From: Rhodospirillales bacterium
GTDB lineage: Bacteria; Pseudomonadota; Alphaproteobacteria; Rhodospirillales; Magnetospirillaceae
Assembly: GCA_030040955.1 (NCBI GenBank)
Contig: JASHSH010000302.1
Span: 1-6,077 of the forward strand
DNA length: 6,077 bases
Reading direction: 5' to 3'
Part shown: piece by piece, positions 1-6,077 of the stretch
Layout: each line of letters begins with the position of its first letter
How positions within the stretch are numbered: the stretch's first letter is position 1
Program-made: the position numbers and the translations under genes
Notes under the pieces: model-generated
What the model saw: the letters and a program-made list of their open reading frames with translations, nothing else
The model's database searches: none
What the model was told of the DNA's origin: nothing

Positions 1-728
1 CGGTCCTTGTTCGCCGGCTCCTCGACCAGGCAGGGAAGATTTTCGTACAGCAGCTTGAACGCTTCGCGGTTCAGCGCGCGGGTGAGGGGGTTGGCGTTGC
101 CGGTCATGAAGCTTTCGAGCGTGTGGACCAGCGCGTCCATGCCCGACGAAACCGCGACCGAGCGCGGCGCGCTCAAGGTCCATTCGGCGTCGAGCACGGC
201 ATAGGTCGCGTTGAGATGGCGGCCGTTGATGCCCAGCTTGCGCATCTCGGACTTATCGGTGAACACCGCGTTGATCGTCACCTCGCTGCCGGTGCCGGCC
301 GTGGTTGGGATGCACACCGTGGGAACCGGCGGCTCCGTCACCTTGTCGAAGCCACGATACTGCAACGCCGGGCCCGGATTGGTGCGCAGGCAGGCGAGCG
401 CCTTGCCGATGTCCAACGCGCTGCCGCCGCCGATGGCGACGATCGCGTCCAGCCGAGGCCAGCCGCGCACCGCGGCGGCGAGATCGTCGAGATAATCATA
501 GGAGGGCTCTTCGTTGCCGCGCAGGACGACGCTACGAAGGGCGATCCCCGCGGCTTCGACTAGGCCGCGAATTTCGGTGTAATAGGCGGAATGCTTCGCC
601 ACGCCCTCGTCGATCAGCAGGGCGAGATCCTTCCAGCCGCGCTCGGCCAGGAACTTGCCGAGACCGCGCGACCAGCCGACGCCGTAATGCATGCGGTTGT
701 CGAGCTGGAAGAAAAAACTGTCGCGCAT
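1..728 (-). CDS. Iron-containing (class III) alcohol dehydrogenase, C-terminal part cut by window edge
   Basis: NAD(P)-dependent, metal-dependent oxidoreductase that interconverts an alcohol and an aldehyde, presumably in the cytoplasm. Translating the minus strand from the ATG at 728-726 gives 242 residues with no stop before the edge; the family is usually about 380-400 residues. Visible family motifs are the nucleotide-binding GGGSALDIGKA (residues 100-110), PTTAGTGSE (141-149) and GMDALVHTLE (196-205). Asp198 and His202 in the last motif match the first two metal ligands of FucO-type enzymes. The other two His ligands would lie in the missing half. The start is supported by AGGCGGAG just upstream (733-740 on the minus strand, GGAG 4 nt from the ATG) and by N-terminal residues (FFFQLDNRMHYGVG) typical of this fold. 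It diverges from the acp-fkbH pair, which suggests a shared pathway. The substrate cannot be read from the sequence; a C3 aldehyde or alcohol derived from glyceryl-ACP, or phosphonoacetaldehyde as for PhpC-like relatives, are only guesses. Confidence 0.93.
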   Translation of the reverse strand, partial: MRDSFFFQLDNRMHYGVGWSRGLGKFLAERGWKDLALLIDEGVAKHSAYYTEIRGLVEAAGIALRSVVLRGNEEPSYDYLDDLAAAVRGWPRLDAIVAIGGGSALDIGKALACLRTNPGPALQYRGFDKVTEPPVPTVCIPTTAGTGSEVTINAVFTDKSEMRKLGINGRHLNATYAVLDAEWTLSAPRSVAVSSGMDALVHTLESFMTGNANPLTRALNREAFKLLYENLPCLVEEPANKD

Positions 729-732
729 GGTT

Positions 733-740
733 CTCCGCCT
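733..740 (-). promoter_or_regulatory. Ribosome binding site of the alcohol dehydrogenase gene
   Basis: The minus strand reads AGGCGGAG followed by AACC and the ATG at 728. The GGAG core lies 4 nt from the start codon, which is close but usable. It supports the chosen start. Confidence 0.5.
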
Positions 741-748
741 GGACAAAC

Positions 749-763
749 GCGCCGACTCGGCGC
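749..763. promoter_or_regulatory. 15-bp perfect dyad in the divergent spacer, possible operator
   Basis: GCGCCGA, one central base, then TCGGCGC: two perfect 7-bp inverted arms. It sits 20 bp upstream of the alcohol dehydrogenase start and nearly 190 bp upstream of the acp start, so it is best placed to act on the dehydrogenase. It could be a repressor site or a small hairpin in the dehydrogenase leader. In GC-rich DNA such palindromes also arise by chance, and no regulator gene is visible next to it. Confidence 0.25.
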
Positions 764-885
764 CGGAAGGGGGCGGATGGTATGGCGCCGGCGCGAACCG
801 GGTCAACTGCCCCCGGCGCGTCGGATGGGCCCAGCGGCAGGCCGGATCGCCCATCGCCAGCGGGGCGGGTTGATGCCCGAAGCTG

Positions 886-913
886 TTGTATCTCCTCGCT
901 GCGCTGCGATATT
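886..913 (+). promoter_or_regulatory. Weak candidate promoter for acp-fkbH
   Basis: TTGTAT (886-891) and GATATT (908-913) are separated by 16 bp, and the second hexamer is preceded by TGC, an extended -10 feature. The match is about 3/6 and 4/6 to the sigma-70 consensus. This is one of the few AT-richer patches in the 220-bp divergent spacer and lies about 35 bp upstream of the acp start. It is a pattern match only. Confidence 0.25.
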
Positions 914-932
914 GTGCCGCCGGCGATTGGCC

Positions 933-938
933 GAGGGA
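933..938 (+). promoter_or_regulatory. Ribosome binding site of the acyl carrier protein gene
   Basis: GAGGGA lies 10 nt before ATG 949 and 7 nt before GTG 946. It argues for a start in this cluster rather than at the upstream in-frame TTG at 886. Confidence 0.5.
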
Positions 939-948
939 ACCCGATGTG

Positions 949-1239
949 ATGGACGCGCAGGGAGCGCTCGACGTCGTATTTCAGGCGCTGGACGTGGTGA
1001 ACGGGCTGCGCTCGGCCGATGACCAGATTCCGAAGCAATCGGATCTTAGGCTTGCGGGATCGCAGGGGCGTCTGGACTCCCTTTCTCTGGTGACCCTGGT
1101 TGTCGCCATCGAGCGCAGAATTGGCGAAGTCAGCGGCCGCGAGCTCACATTGCTGGACGGCGACGCCGAATCGGGGCTGGACGCTCTCCGGACGCCGGCG
1201 AGCATCGCCGACCTGATCGTGCGGAAGCTGAATTCGTGA
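949..1239 (+). CDS. Stand-alone acyl carrier protein, partner of the FkbH-like enzyme
   Basis: Small acidic carrier protein of 96 residues that should carry an acyl group on a 4'-phosphopantetheine arm. The attachment motif is L-D-S-L at residues 42-45 with Ser44 as the modified serine, followed by an amphipathic helix (SLVTLVVAIERRI). This is helix II of the PP-binding fold. The C-terminal stretch (TPASIADLIVRKL) fits the last helix. The start is ATG 949, with the in-frame GTG 946 equally possible; GAGGGA at 933-938 serves either. Its TGA overlaps the GTG start of the fkbH-like gene by four bases (1236-1239), so the two are probably translationally coupled and made in matched amounts. By analogy with glyceryl-ACP systems in polyketide and tetronate clusters, the expected cargo is a glyceryl thioester. 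It is not the fatty-acid AcpP that often sits near fabF; that gene would be outside the window. Function as a carrier is firm, cargo is inferred. Confidence 0.88.
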   Translation: MDAQGALDVVFQALDVVNGLRSADDQIPKQSDLRLAGSQGRLDSLSLVTLVVAIERRIGEVSGRELTLLDGDAESGLDALRTPASIADLIVRKLNS

Positions 1240-2894
1240 CCGAAATCTTCGTCGTTTCCGATTTCAACGCGGAGCTGGTGACCCGCTATTTGGCGGCCGA
1301 CCGTTCCGCGCCGATCGCGTCGGCCTCGTCGGCCCCGTACGGCCAGGTGTTCCAGTCCCTGGCCGGCCCGCTGCCGTCGGACGGCGACTGCGTGTCGTTC
1401 GTCTGGACGCGTCCCGAGGGAATCTCGGCTCTCTACGCCGACCATCTGCGGTCGATTCCCGTCTCCACCCAGGCGGTGCTCGACTCGGTCGACGCCTTTG
1501 CCGCCGCCGTGAACGCCGTTGCCGCGCGTTGCCGGCTTGTGCTGGTCGCCAACTGGGTGCCGACGCGCGCCGGTCGCGGACTCGGCATGCTGGATTGGCG
1601 GACGGGCGGGCACGCGGATTTGCTGGCGCGCATGAACTTGCGACTGTCCGAGGCGGTCGCGAAAAGCAGGAACGTGTACGTGCTGAACGGCCAGCGCTGG
1701 CTCGACGGCGCGCGTCCGGCCCGCGAGCCGAAGCTCTGGTACATGATGAAGTGCCCGTTCTCCGAGTCGGTGTGCCAGGCGGCGGCGCGCGACGTGAAGG
1801 CGGCATTGCGCGGCGCCCTGGGGCTGGGCCGCAAGCTATTGCTGCTCGATCTCGACGATACGCTGTGGGGCGGCATCGTCGGAGACGATGGCCGGCAGCG
1901 GTTGCGGCTCGGCGGCCACGACCATGTCGGCGAAGCCTATCAGGACTTCCAGCGCGCGCTGAAGATGCTGTCGCGGCGGGGAATCGCCCTCGGCGTGATC
2001 AGCAAGAACGACGAAGCCGTCGCCATGGATGCCATCGACAATCACCCGGAGATGGTCGTTCGCCGCTCCGATCTCGCCGGCTGGCGGATCAACTGGAACG
2101 ACAAGGCGAGGAACATCGTCGATCTCGCCACGGAGCTGAATCTCGGCCTGCAGTCGATCGTCTACATCGACGACAATCCGGCCGAGCGTGGTCGCGTGCG
2201 CGAGGCGCTGCCCGAGGTGCTGGTGCCGGATTGGCCCAAGGATCCGACGCTCTATGTCGACGCGCTCGCCCAACTCGACTGCTTCGACCAGGGCGCCATC
2301 ACGGCGGAGGACCTTTCGCGCACGCAAATGTACGTCGCCGACCGGGAGCGCAAGGAGAGCGCGGTCTCGTTCGCGTCGATGAACGAGTGGCTGCGCTCGC
2401 TGGACGTCACCGTGCGCGTCGCGTCGATCGGCTCGGACAATCTCAAGCGCGCCGTCCAGTTGCTCAACAAGACCAATCAAATGAATTTGCGCACGCGCCG
2501 CCTCACCGAATCCGAGCTGCTGAGCTGGATCGCCGAGCGGGACAGGCACGGCATGGTCACCCTGACCGTCGCCGACCGATTCGGCGATCTCGGGCTGACC
2601 GGCGTGCTCGGCTGGGAGCGCAACGGCGACCAGCTGGAAATCGTCGACTATGTGCTGAGCTGTCGGGCGATGGGCCGGGGGGTGGAGAACGTGATGGTGG
2701 GGCTCGCCGTGGACACCGCGCGGGAGGGCGGCGCGCGCCGCGTCGTCGCGCGGCTGCTGCCGACCGAGCGCAACAATCCGTGCCTGGAATTCTGGCGCAC
2801 GTCCTCGTCCTTCGTCGAATCCGAACCCAACGTGTATGTCTGGGACGCGGGCACCGCCTATCCTCGGCCCGACTACGTGACCGTGCGGTCCTGA
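1236..2894 (+). CDS. FkbH-like HAD-IIIC enzyme, probable glyceryl-ACP synthase
   Basis: FkbH enzymes bind 1,3-bisphosphoglycerate, remove phosphate and place the glyceryl group on an acyl carrier protein. The protein has 552 residues. Residues 1 to about 195 form an N-terminal alpha/beta region like the SGNH-like part of long FkbH proteins. The HAD domain follows: DLDDTLWGG (205-213, with Asp205 and Asp207 as the acidic pair), ISKND (255-259) with its Lys, and YIDDNPAER (310-318). The C-terminal GNAT-like part (about 385-545) carries NKTNQMNLRTRR (411-422) and SCRAMGRGVE (475-484), both typical of FkbH proteins. Position 206 is Leu, where some polyketide-loading FkbH proteins have Cys. The GTG start overlaps the acp stop; GGAAG at 1223-1227 is its likely ribosome binding site. 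The FkbH family call is strong. The exact acyl donor is inferred from the family, and a phosphatase-like or other acyl-loading role remains possible. Confidence 0.9.
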   Translation: MTEIFVVSDFNAELVTRYLAADRSAPIASASSAPYGQVFQSLAGPLPSDGDCVSFVWTRPEGISALYADHLRSIPVSTQAVLDSVDAFAAAVNAVAARCRLVLVANWVPTRAGRGLGMLDWRTGGHADLLARMNLRLSEAVAKSRNVYVLNGQRWLDGARPAREPKLWYMMKCPFSESVCQAAARDVKAALRGALGLGRKLLLLDLDDTLWGGIVGDDGRQRLRLGGHDHVGEAYQDFQRALKMLSRRGIALGVISKNDEAVAMDAIDNHPEMVVRRSDLAGWRINWNDKARNIVDLATELNLGLQSIVYIDDNPAERGRVREALPEVLVPDWPKDPTLYVDALAQLDCFDQGAITAEDLSRTQMYVADRERKESAVSFASMNEWLRSLDVTVRVASIGSDNLKRAVQLLNKTNQMNLRTRRLTESELLSWIAERDRHGMVTLTVADRFGDLGLTGVLGWERNGDQLEIVDYVLSCRAMGRGVENVMVGLAVDTAREGGARRVVARLLPTERNNPCLEFWRTSSSFVESEPNVYVWDAGTAYPRPDYVTVRS

Positions 2895-2900
2895 GCGTGA

Positions 2901-3290
2901 CGATCCGACTCGATCTCCGCGGGCCATGAGAAATTTCTGCAACGGGTGCTGGAATATCACGAGCAAGAGAGTCCCATCGCGCACATCAAGAAGCATCAAT
3001 TGGTCAAGGGCGACGCCAGCAAGACGGTTCCCGACTACCTTGACGCCCATCCCGAGACGATCGTTGCCCTCGCTTATTTCGACTTCGATATCTACGAGCC
3101 GACCAAGGCGTGCCTGGAACGCATCATTCCGCATCTGACCAAGGGGTCGGTTCTGGCATTCGATGAGCTCAACTACGCGACCTTTCCCGGCGAGACCGTG
3201 GCCCTGCGCGAGGTGCTGGGCACCAACGCGCTTCGCCTCCGCCGCTCGCCGTTCAGCGGCTATCAGAGTTTTGCGGTGTGGGGAGAATGA
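2901..3290 (+). pseudogene. 5'-truncated remnant of a TylF-like SAM-dependent methyltransferase
   Basis: The frame closes at TGA 2898-2900, then stays open to TGA 3288-3290. Its product reads like the C-terminal part of a class I SAM-dependent methyltransferase of the TylF/MycF kind: EYHEQESPIAHIKKHQLVKG, then ALAYFDFDIYEPTKACLERI, then LAFDELNYATFPGE. Full-length relatives have about 230-260 residues, with the Rossmann glycine-rich SAM site in the first half. That half is absent. Resemblance begins at about 2925 (HEKFLQRVLEYHE), before the first possible start, GTG 2946, which would give 114 residues. The coding signal therefore outruns any start, which is what a deletion leaves behind. It follows fkbH in the same reading frame after two stops (2892-2894 and 2898-2900), so it was probably once part of the same operon. 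A functional short protein seems unlikely without the cofactor site. The original target was probably a sugar or glyceryl hydroxyl (inference). Confidence 0.75.
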
Positions 3291-3355
3291 CGGGCGCCGG
3301 CTCGCCGCGGTGTCGGCGTGATGTGGGTCTATCCCGCGCCTGAGGGTCCCCGAGC

Positions 3356-4219
3356 CTAGAGCCCCAGCCGTTCCAGTTCGACCAGCCACGGCCGGCGATA
3401 GGCGTTGTCGCGCCGGAGCACGAAGCCGTCGAGGAACAATTCCGTCGCTGCCCGGTCCCAATCGGGCGAGAGGTCGCCGACTTCCGGCAGCAGCCACCGA
3501 TCGCCCTTGCGATATAGTGCGAGGGCGCGGGCGGGATAGTCGGCCGCGGCCTGGCGGGCGAAGGGCGCGAGCGGGCCGTCCGGGTCGGCGCAGGCGATAT
3601 CGACCAGATGCTTGGCGCCGAGGATCTCGTAGGAAACCGAACCCTCCAGCAGGACCGTTCCTTCGCCGAACAGCACCGCCTTCTTCCGCAGCAGCAGGCG
3701 CCCGACGCGGGCGATGAAGGGCGAGAGATCGACCGCGCCCGGGAGCGCGGTGAGATGCGCGCGGTAGAGTACCGAAGCGCGGTAGTTGTTGAGCAAGTGG
3801 TTGTTGAAGCCGACCGCGTTCAGCCCGTATTCGGGATGTCCCGCCAGATAGGCGGCGTCCGCGTGCAGCGCCTCGCCGGCCCGGGCCAGAAGGCTGGCGC
3901 GCGCTTCCGCCGGAGTCGAGCGCCATAGATAGACGAAATTGGCGATCCGCTGGCTGCGGCTGTAGGCCCCCAGCGCCGCTCCCTTCGCGCTCTCCGTGGC
4001 GGCCGCGAAGCGCGCGGCGCAGGCTTCCGGCCCGTCCTCTTCGAGCGCGCGCAGCATCCAGTTTCCGCGCAGCTCGAACAGCGGAATTTCCGGATCGGGC
4101 GCGTCCGGAAACTCCGGCGGTTCGCTCCGGAATTTCAGCTTCCAGGCGGCGCGCGCGGCGGTCCACGGCACGCCGGCCAGGGCAAGCGGGCGACGCAGGG
4201 CTATGCCGAGCAGCCGCAT
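3356..4219 (-). CDS. Heparinase II/III-like protein, helical domain only, probably C-terminally shortened
   Basis: The 287-residue product resembles the alpha/alpha-toroid N-terminal part of heparinase II/III and alginate lyase-type proteins. Visible landmarks are YSRSQRIANFVYLWRS (142-157 region of the helical part), the Asn/His-rich NAVGFNNHLLNNYRASVLY segment, GEGTVLLEGSVSYEIL, and EVGDLSPDW near the C terminus. Full family members are about 550-650 residues with a beta-sandwich after the toroid. Here TAG at 3356-3358 ends the protein soon after the GDLSPDW segment, so the beta domain is missing. The ATG at 4219 lies 7 bp after the mltG stop, which places it last in the fabF-mltG run. No clear signal peptide is seen; the N terminus is mildly hydrophobic but interrupted by arginines. 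A lyase acting on an acidic surface polysaccharide would be the family role, but activity without the second domain is doubtful. It may instead be an unrecognised shorter family. Confidence 0.6.
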   Translation of the reverse strand: MRLLGIALRRPLALAGVPWTAARAAWKLKFRSEPPEFPDAPDPEIPLFELRGNWMLRALEEDGPEACAARFAAATESAKGAALGAYSRSQRIANFVYLWRSTPAEARASLLARAGEALHADAAYLAGHPEYGLNAVGFNNHLLNNYRASVLYRAHLTALPGAVDLSPFIARVGRLLLRKKAVLFGEGTVLLEGSVSYEILGAKHLVDIACADPDGPLAPFARQAAADYPARALALYRKGDRWLLPEVGDLSPDWDRAATELFLDGFVLRRDNAYRRPWLVELERLGL

Positions 4220-4226
4220 CGCTCGC

Positions 4227-5222
4227 TCATCCGCCCTTGCCCGCCGCGGCATTGTCGCGTTCGATCTGATGCCACTTGGCGACATTCTTCTCGTGCTCGG
4301 CGCGGGTCTTGGCGAACACATGGCCACCCGTGCCGTCGGCCACGAAATAAAGGTCGTCGCTCGCCGCCGGATGCAGCACCGCCTCGACACTGGCCAGGCC
4401 GGGATTGCAGATCGGGCCGGGCGGTAGCCCGTCCGAAGTGTAGGTGTTGTAGGGATCGATCAGCGCGAGCTCCTTCTGGGTGATCGGATGGTCGAGCACC
4501 CCCTCGCCGCGGCTGGCCGCATAGGTCACGGTGGGGTCGGACTGAAGCCGCATATGCTGGCGCAGCCGATTTTCGAACACCGCCGCGACATGGGGACGCT
4601 CATCTGGAAGCGCGGTCTCGCGCTCGACGATCGAGGCCAGCGTGACCGCCTGGGCCTTGTCGGCGAGGGGGAGGTCGGCCGCGCGCTTTTGCCAGGCGGC
4701 GTCGAGCGCCTCGCTCATCGCCTTCTCCATACGGCCCACCAACGCGCCGCGCGTCTCGCCGAGCGTGTAGAAATAGGTTTGCGGCAGGATGGAGCCGTCC
4801 TGGATCGGGGCGGGCACCGGGCCGGACAGCGCCTCGGCGCGCCCCAGCAGTTCGGCGACCTGTTTGGCGGTCAGACCCTCGGCCACGGTGAACTTGTGCT
4901 CGACGACCTGGCCCCGGCGCATTTCGTCGAGGATCGAGGCCATCGATACGCCCGCCGCGAGTGCATACTCGCCCGCGCGCAGGGGCGGGCCGGGGGCGAG
5001 GCGGGATTCGGCGATCAGCAGCCAGGCCGAGTCGACCGCGCCCGCGCGTTCGAGCTGCGCGGCGATCTCGGGCAGGCCGGCGCCCTTTTCGACGATCACC
5101 GTCACCGGTGCGGCGAGCGGTCCCGGCTCGCCCAGGCGCTGCTTCGCCCAGTGCAGGAAGCCGGCGGCGCCCGCCCCGATGGCCGCGATCAGCGCGAGCG
5201 GGGCGAAGAGCCGGCGCCACAT
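4227..5222 (-). CDS. mltG: Endolytic murein transglycosylase MltG (YceG-like)
   Basis: Inner-membrane enzyme that cleaves nascent glycan strands of peptidoglycan and so sets their length, leaving a 1,6-anhydro end. The product has 331 residues, usual for the family. A short basic N terminus (MWRR) is followed by one membrane segment (about 5-24), then a LysM-like region (about 38-105) and the YceG catalytic domain. The catalytic domain shows LASIVERET (195-203), in which Glu200 matches the catalytic glutamate, then MRLQSDPTVTY (224-234), DPYNTYTSDGLPPGPICNPG (256-275) and LYFVADGTGGH (291-301). These are classic MltG signatures and all key positions are intact. The ATG at 5222 is 16 bp after the fabF stop, with only AGG immediately before it as a ribosome binding signal, so it may depend on translation of fabF. 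The fabF-mltG order is common in Alphaproteobacteria. Confidence 0.96.
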   Translation of the reverse strand: MWRRLFAPLALIAAIGAGAAGFLHWAKQRLGEPGPLAAPVTVIVEKGAGLPEIAAQLERAGAVDSAWLLIAESRLAPGPPLRAGEYALAAGVSMASILDEMRRGQVVEHKFTVAEGLTAKQVAELLGRAEALSGPVPAPIQDGSILPQTYFYTLGETRGALVGRMEKAMSEALDAAWQKRAADLPLADKAQAVTLASIVERETALPDERPHVAAVFENRLRQHMRLQSDPTVTYAASRGEGVLDHPITQKELALIDPYNTYTSDGLPPGPICNPGLASVEAVLHPAASDDLYFVADGTGGHVFAKTRAEHEKNVAKWHQIERDNAAAGKGG

Positions 5223-5238
5223 CCTGGGAACGGCGGGT

Positions 5239-6077
5239 TCAGACGGAACGGAAGATCAAGGACGCGTTGGTGCCGCCGAAGCCGAACGAGTTGGAAAGCG
5301 CCACCTCGACCTTGCGCTCCTTCGCCTGGTGCGGCACCAGATCGATGTCGCAACCCTCGGAGGGATTGTCGAGATTGAGGGTGGGCGGCACCACGCCGCT
5401 GCCGATGGCGAGCACCGAATAGATCGCTTCGACGCTGCCGGCCGCGCCGAGCAGATGTCCGATCGCCGACTTGGTCGAGGACATCGACAGCTTGAAGGCG
5501 TGATCCCCGAACAGGCGCTTGACCGCGCCCAGCTCGATTTCGTCGCCGATCGGGGTGGAGGTCCCATGCGCGTTGATGTAGTCGACATCCTCAAGCGCGA
5601 TGCCCGCCCGCTTGACCGCCGCGGCCATCGCGCGGTAGGCGCCGTTGCCGTCGGGGGCCGGCGCCGTGACGTGATAGGCATCGCCCGACATGCCGTAGCC
5701 GATGACCTCGGCGTATACCTTGGCGCCGCGCTTCTTGGCGTGCTCATACTCCTCGAGAACCACCACGCCCGCGCCCTCGCCCATGACAAATCCGTCGCGA
5801 TCGCGGTCCCAGGGCCGCGAGGCGCGCTCGGGCGTGTCGTTGAAGGAGGTGGAAAGGGCGCGCGCGGCGGCGAATCCCGCGACGCCCAGGCGGCAGACCG
5901 CGGCCTCGGCGCCGCCGGCCAGCATCACGTCGGCATCGTCGAGCATGATCAGCCGCGAAGCGTCACCGATGGCATGCGCGCCCGTAGAGCAGGCGGTCAC
6001 CACCGCGTGGTTCGGGCCCTTGAACCCGAACCGGATCGAGACATGGCCCGAAGCAAGATTGATCAGGCTGGCCGGGA
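5239..6077 (-). CDS. fabF: Beta-ketoacyl-ACP synthase II (FabF), N-terminal part cut by window edge
   Basis: Condensing enzyme of type II fatty acid synthesis in the cytoplasm: it extends acyl chains with malonyl-ACP. The window holds the last 278 residues of about 415; the frame stays open to the right edge. The thiolase-fold active site is complete: Cys29 of the visible part in TACSTG (codon 5989-5991), His170 in NAHGTSTP (codon 5566-5568), and Lys202 and His207 in TKSAIGHLLGAAGS. The terminal GFGGTN loop (265-270) and the LINLASGHVSI stretch upstream of the Cys are typical KAS II features. Dispersed GTG codons (for example at 6003) could be mistaken for starts, but conserved sequence continues upstream to the edge. 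It is followed by mltG at 16 bp in the same direction, so the two are probably cotranscribed. It should use the general AcpP, not the carrier encoded at 949-1239. Confidence 0.96.
   Translation of the reverse strand, partial: PASLINLASGHVSIRFGFKGPNHAVVTACSTGAHAIGDASRLIMLDDADVMLAGGAEAAVCRLGVAGFAAARALSTSFNDTPERASRPWDRDRDGFVMGEGAGVVVLEEYEHAKKRGAKVYAEVIGYGMSGDAYHVTAPAPDGNGAYRAMAAAVKRAGIALEDVDYINAHGTSTPIGDEIELGAVKRLFGDHAFKLSMSSTKSAIGHLLGAAGSVEAIYSVLAIGSGVVPPTLNLDNPSEGCDIDLVPHQAKERKVEVALSNSFGFGGTNASLIFRSV

Noticed and set aside
785..794. Palindrome GCGCCGGCGC as an operator
   Set aside because: A purely G/C 10-bp palindrome is expected by chance in DNA of this composition; kept only as a side note to the dyad at 749-763.
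886..948. Upstream TTG start that would lengthen the carrier protein by 21 residues
   Set aside because: The added residues do not resemble a carrier-protein N terminus, and GAGGGA at 933-938 fits ATG 949 or GTG 946.
1529..2929. A 466-codon plus-strand frame inside fkbH
   Set aside because: Low-complexity, Arg-rich translation overlapping the well-supported FkbH domains in another frame.
2926..3138. A 70-codon ATG frame after fkbH
   Set aside because: It overlaps the methyltransferase frame, which shows family-like sequence, whereas this one is Arg/Ser-rich without motifs.
3291..3355. Bidirectional terminator between the converging genes
   Set aside because: No long GC stem followed by a T-run on either strand; only short imperfect repeats.
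1836..4166. A 776-codon open frame on the minus strand
   Set aside because: It runs antisense through fkbH and the methyltransferase remnant and out of frame through the heparinase-like gene. The product is Arg/Ala/Gly-rich with no recognisable motif; GC-rich codon bias keeps this frame free of stops.
4228..4390. Longer N terminus for the heparinase-like protein, extending into mltG
   Set aside because: The extra 57 residues are the antisense-free second frame of mltG, rich in Arg and Ser, and family-like sequence begins only after the ATG at 4219.

Overview
This is a GC-rich window with dense coding on both strands and almost no spacer DNA. The minus-strand order fabF then mltG is common in Alphaproteobacteria. 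Together with the base composition it suggests an alphaproteobacterium, perhaps from the Sphingomonadales. That assignment is inference; no rRNA or other marker gene is present.

Left part (1-2894): a small C3 building-block module. A class III (iron-type) alcohol dehydrogenase, cut by the left edge, runs leftward from 728. Across a spacer of about 220 bp, a stand-alone acyl carrier protein (949-1239) and an FkbH-type HAD-IIIC enzyme (1236-2894) run rightward and overlap by four bases (GTGA). Known FkbH enzymes take glycerate from 1,3-bisphosphoglycerate and load it on a carrier protein as glyceryl-S-ACP. No polyketide synthase, glycosyltransferase or acyltransferase that could use this unit lies inside the window.

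Middle (2895-3355): a junction that looks damaged. Right behind fkbH is the C-terminal part of a TylF-like SAM-dependent methyltransferase. Its family resemblance continues upstream of any usable start codon, and its SAM-binding half is missing. Facing it from the other strand is a 287-residue heparinase II/III-like protein that appears to hold only the helical N-terminal part of that family.

Right part (3356-6077): a minus-strand run of three genes, fabF (fatty acid elongation, cut by the right edge), mltG (endolytic murein transglycosylase) and the heparinase-like gene, separated by 16 and 7 bp. fabF and mltG are core genes. The window therefore appears to show an accessory glyceryl-ACP module, possibly the remainder of a surface polysaccharide or secondary metabolite cluster, abutting a conserved chromosomal operon. 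No tRNA, rRNA, CRISPR array, insertion sequence or convincing terminator was seen.
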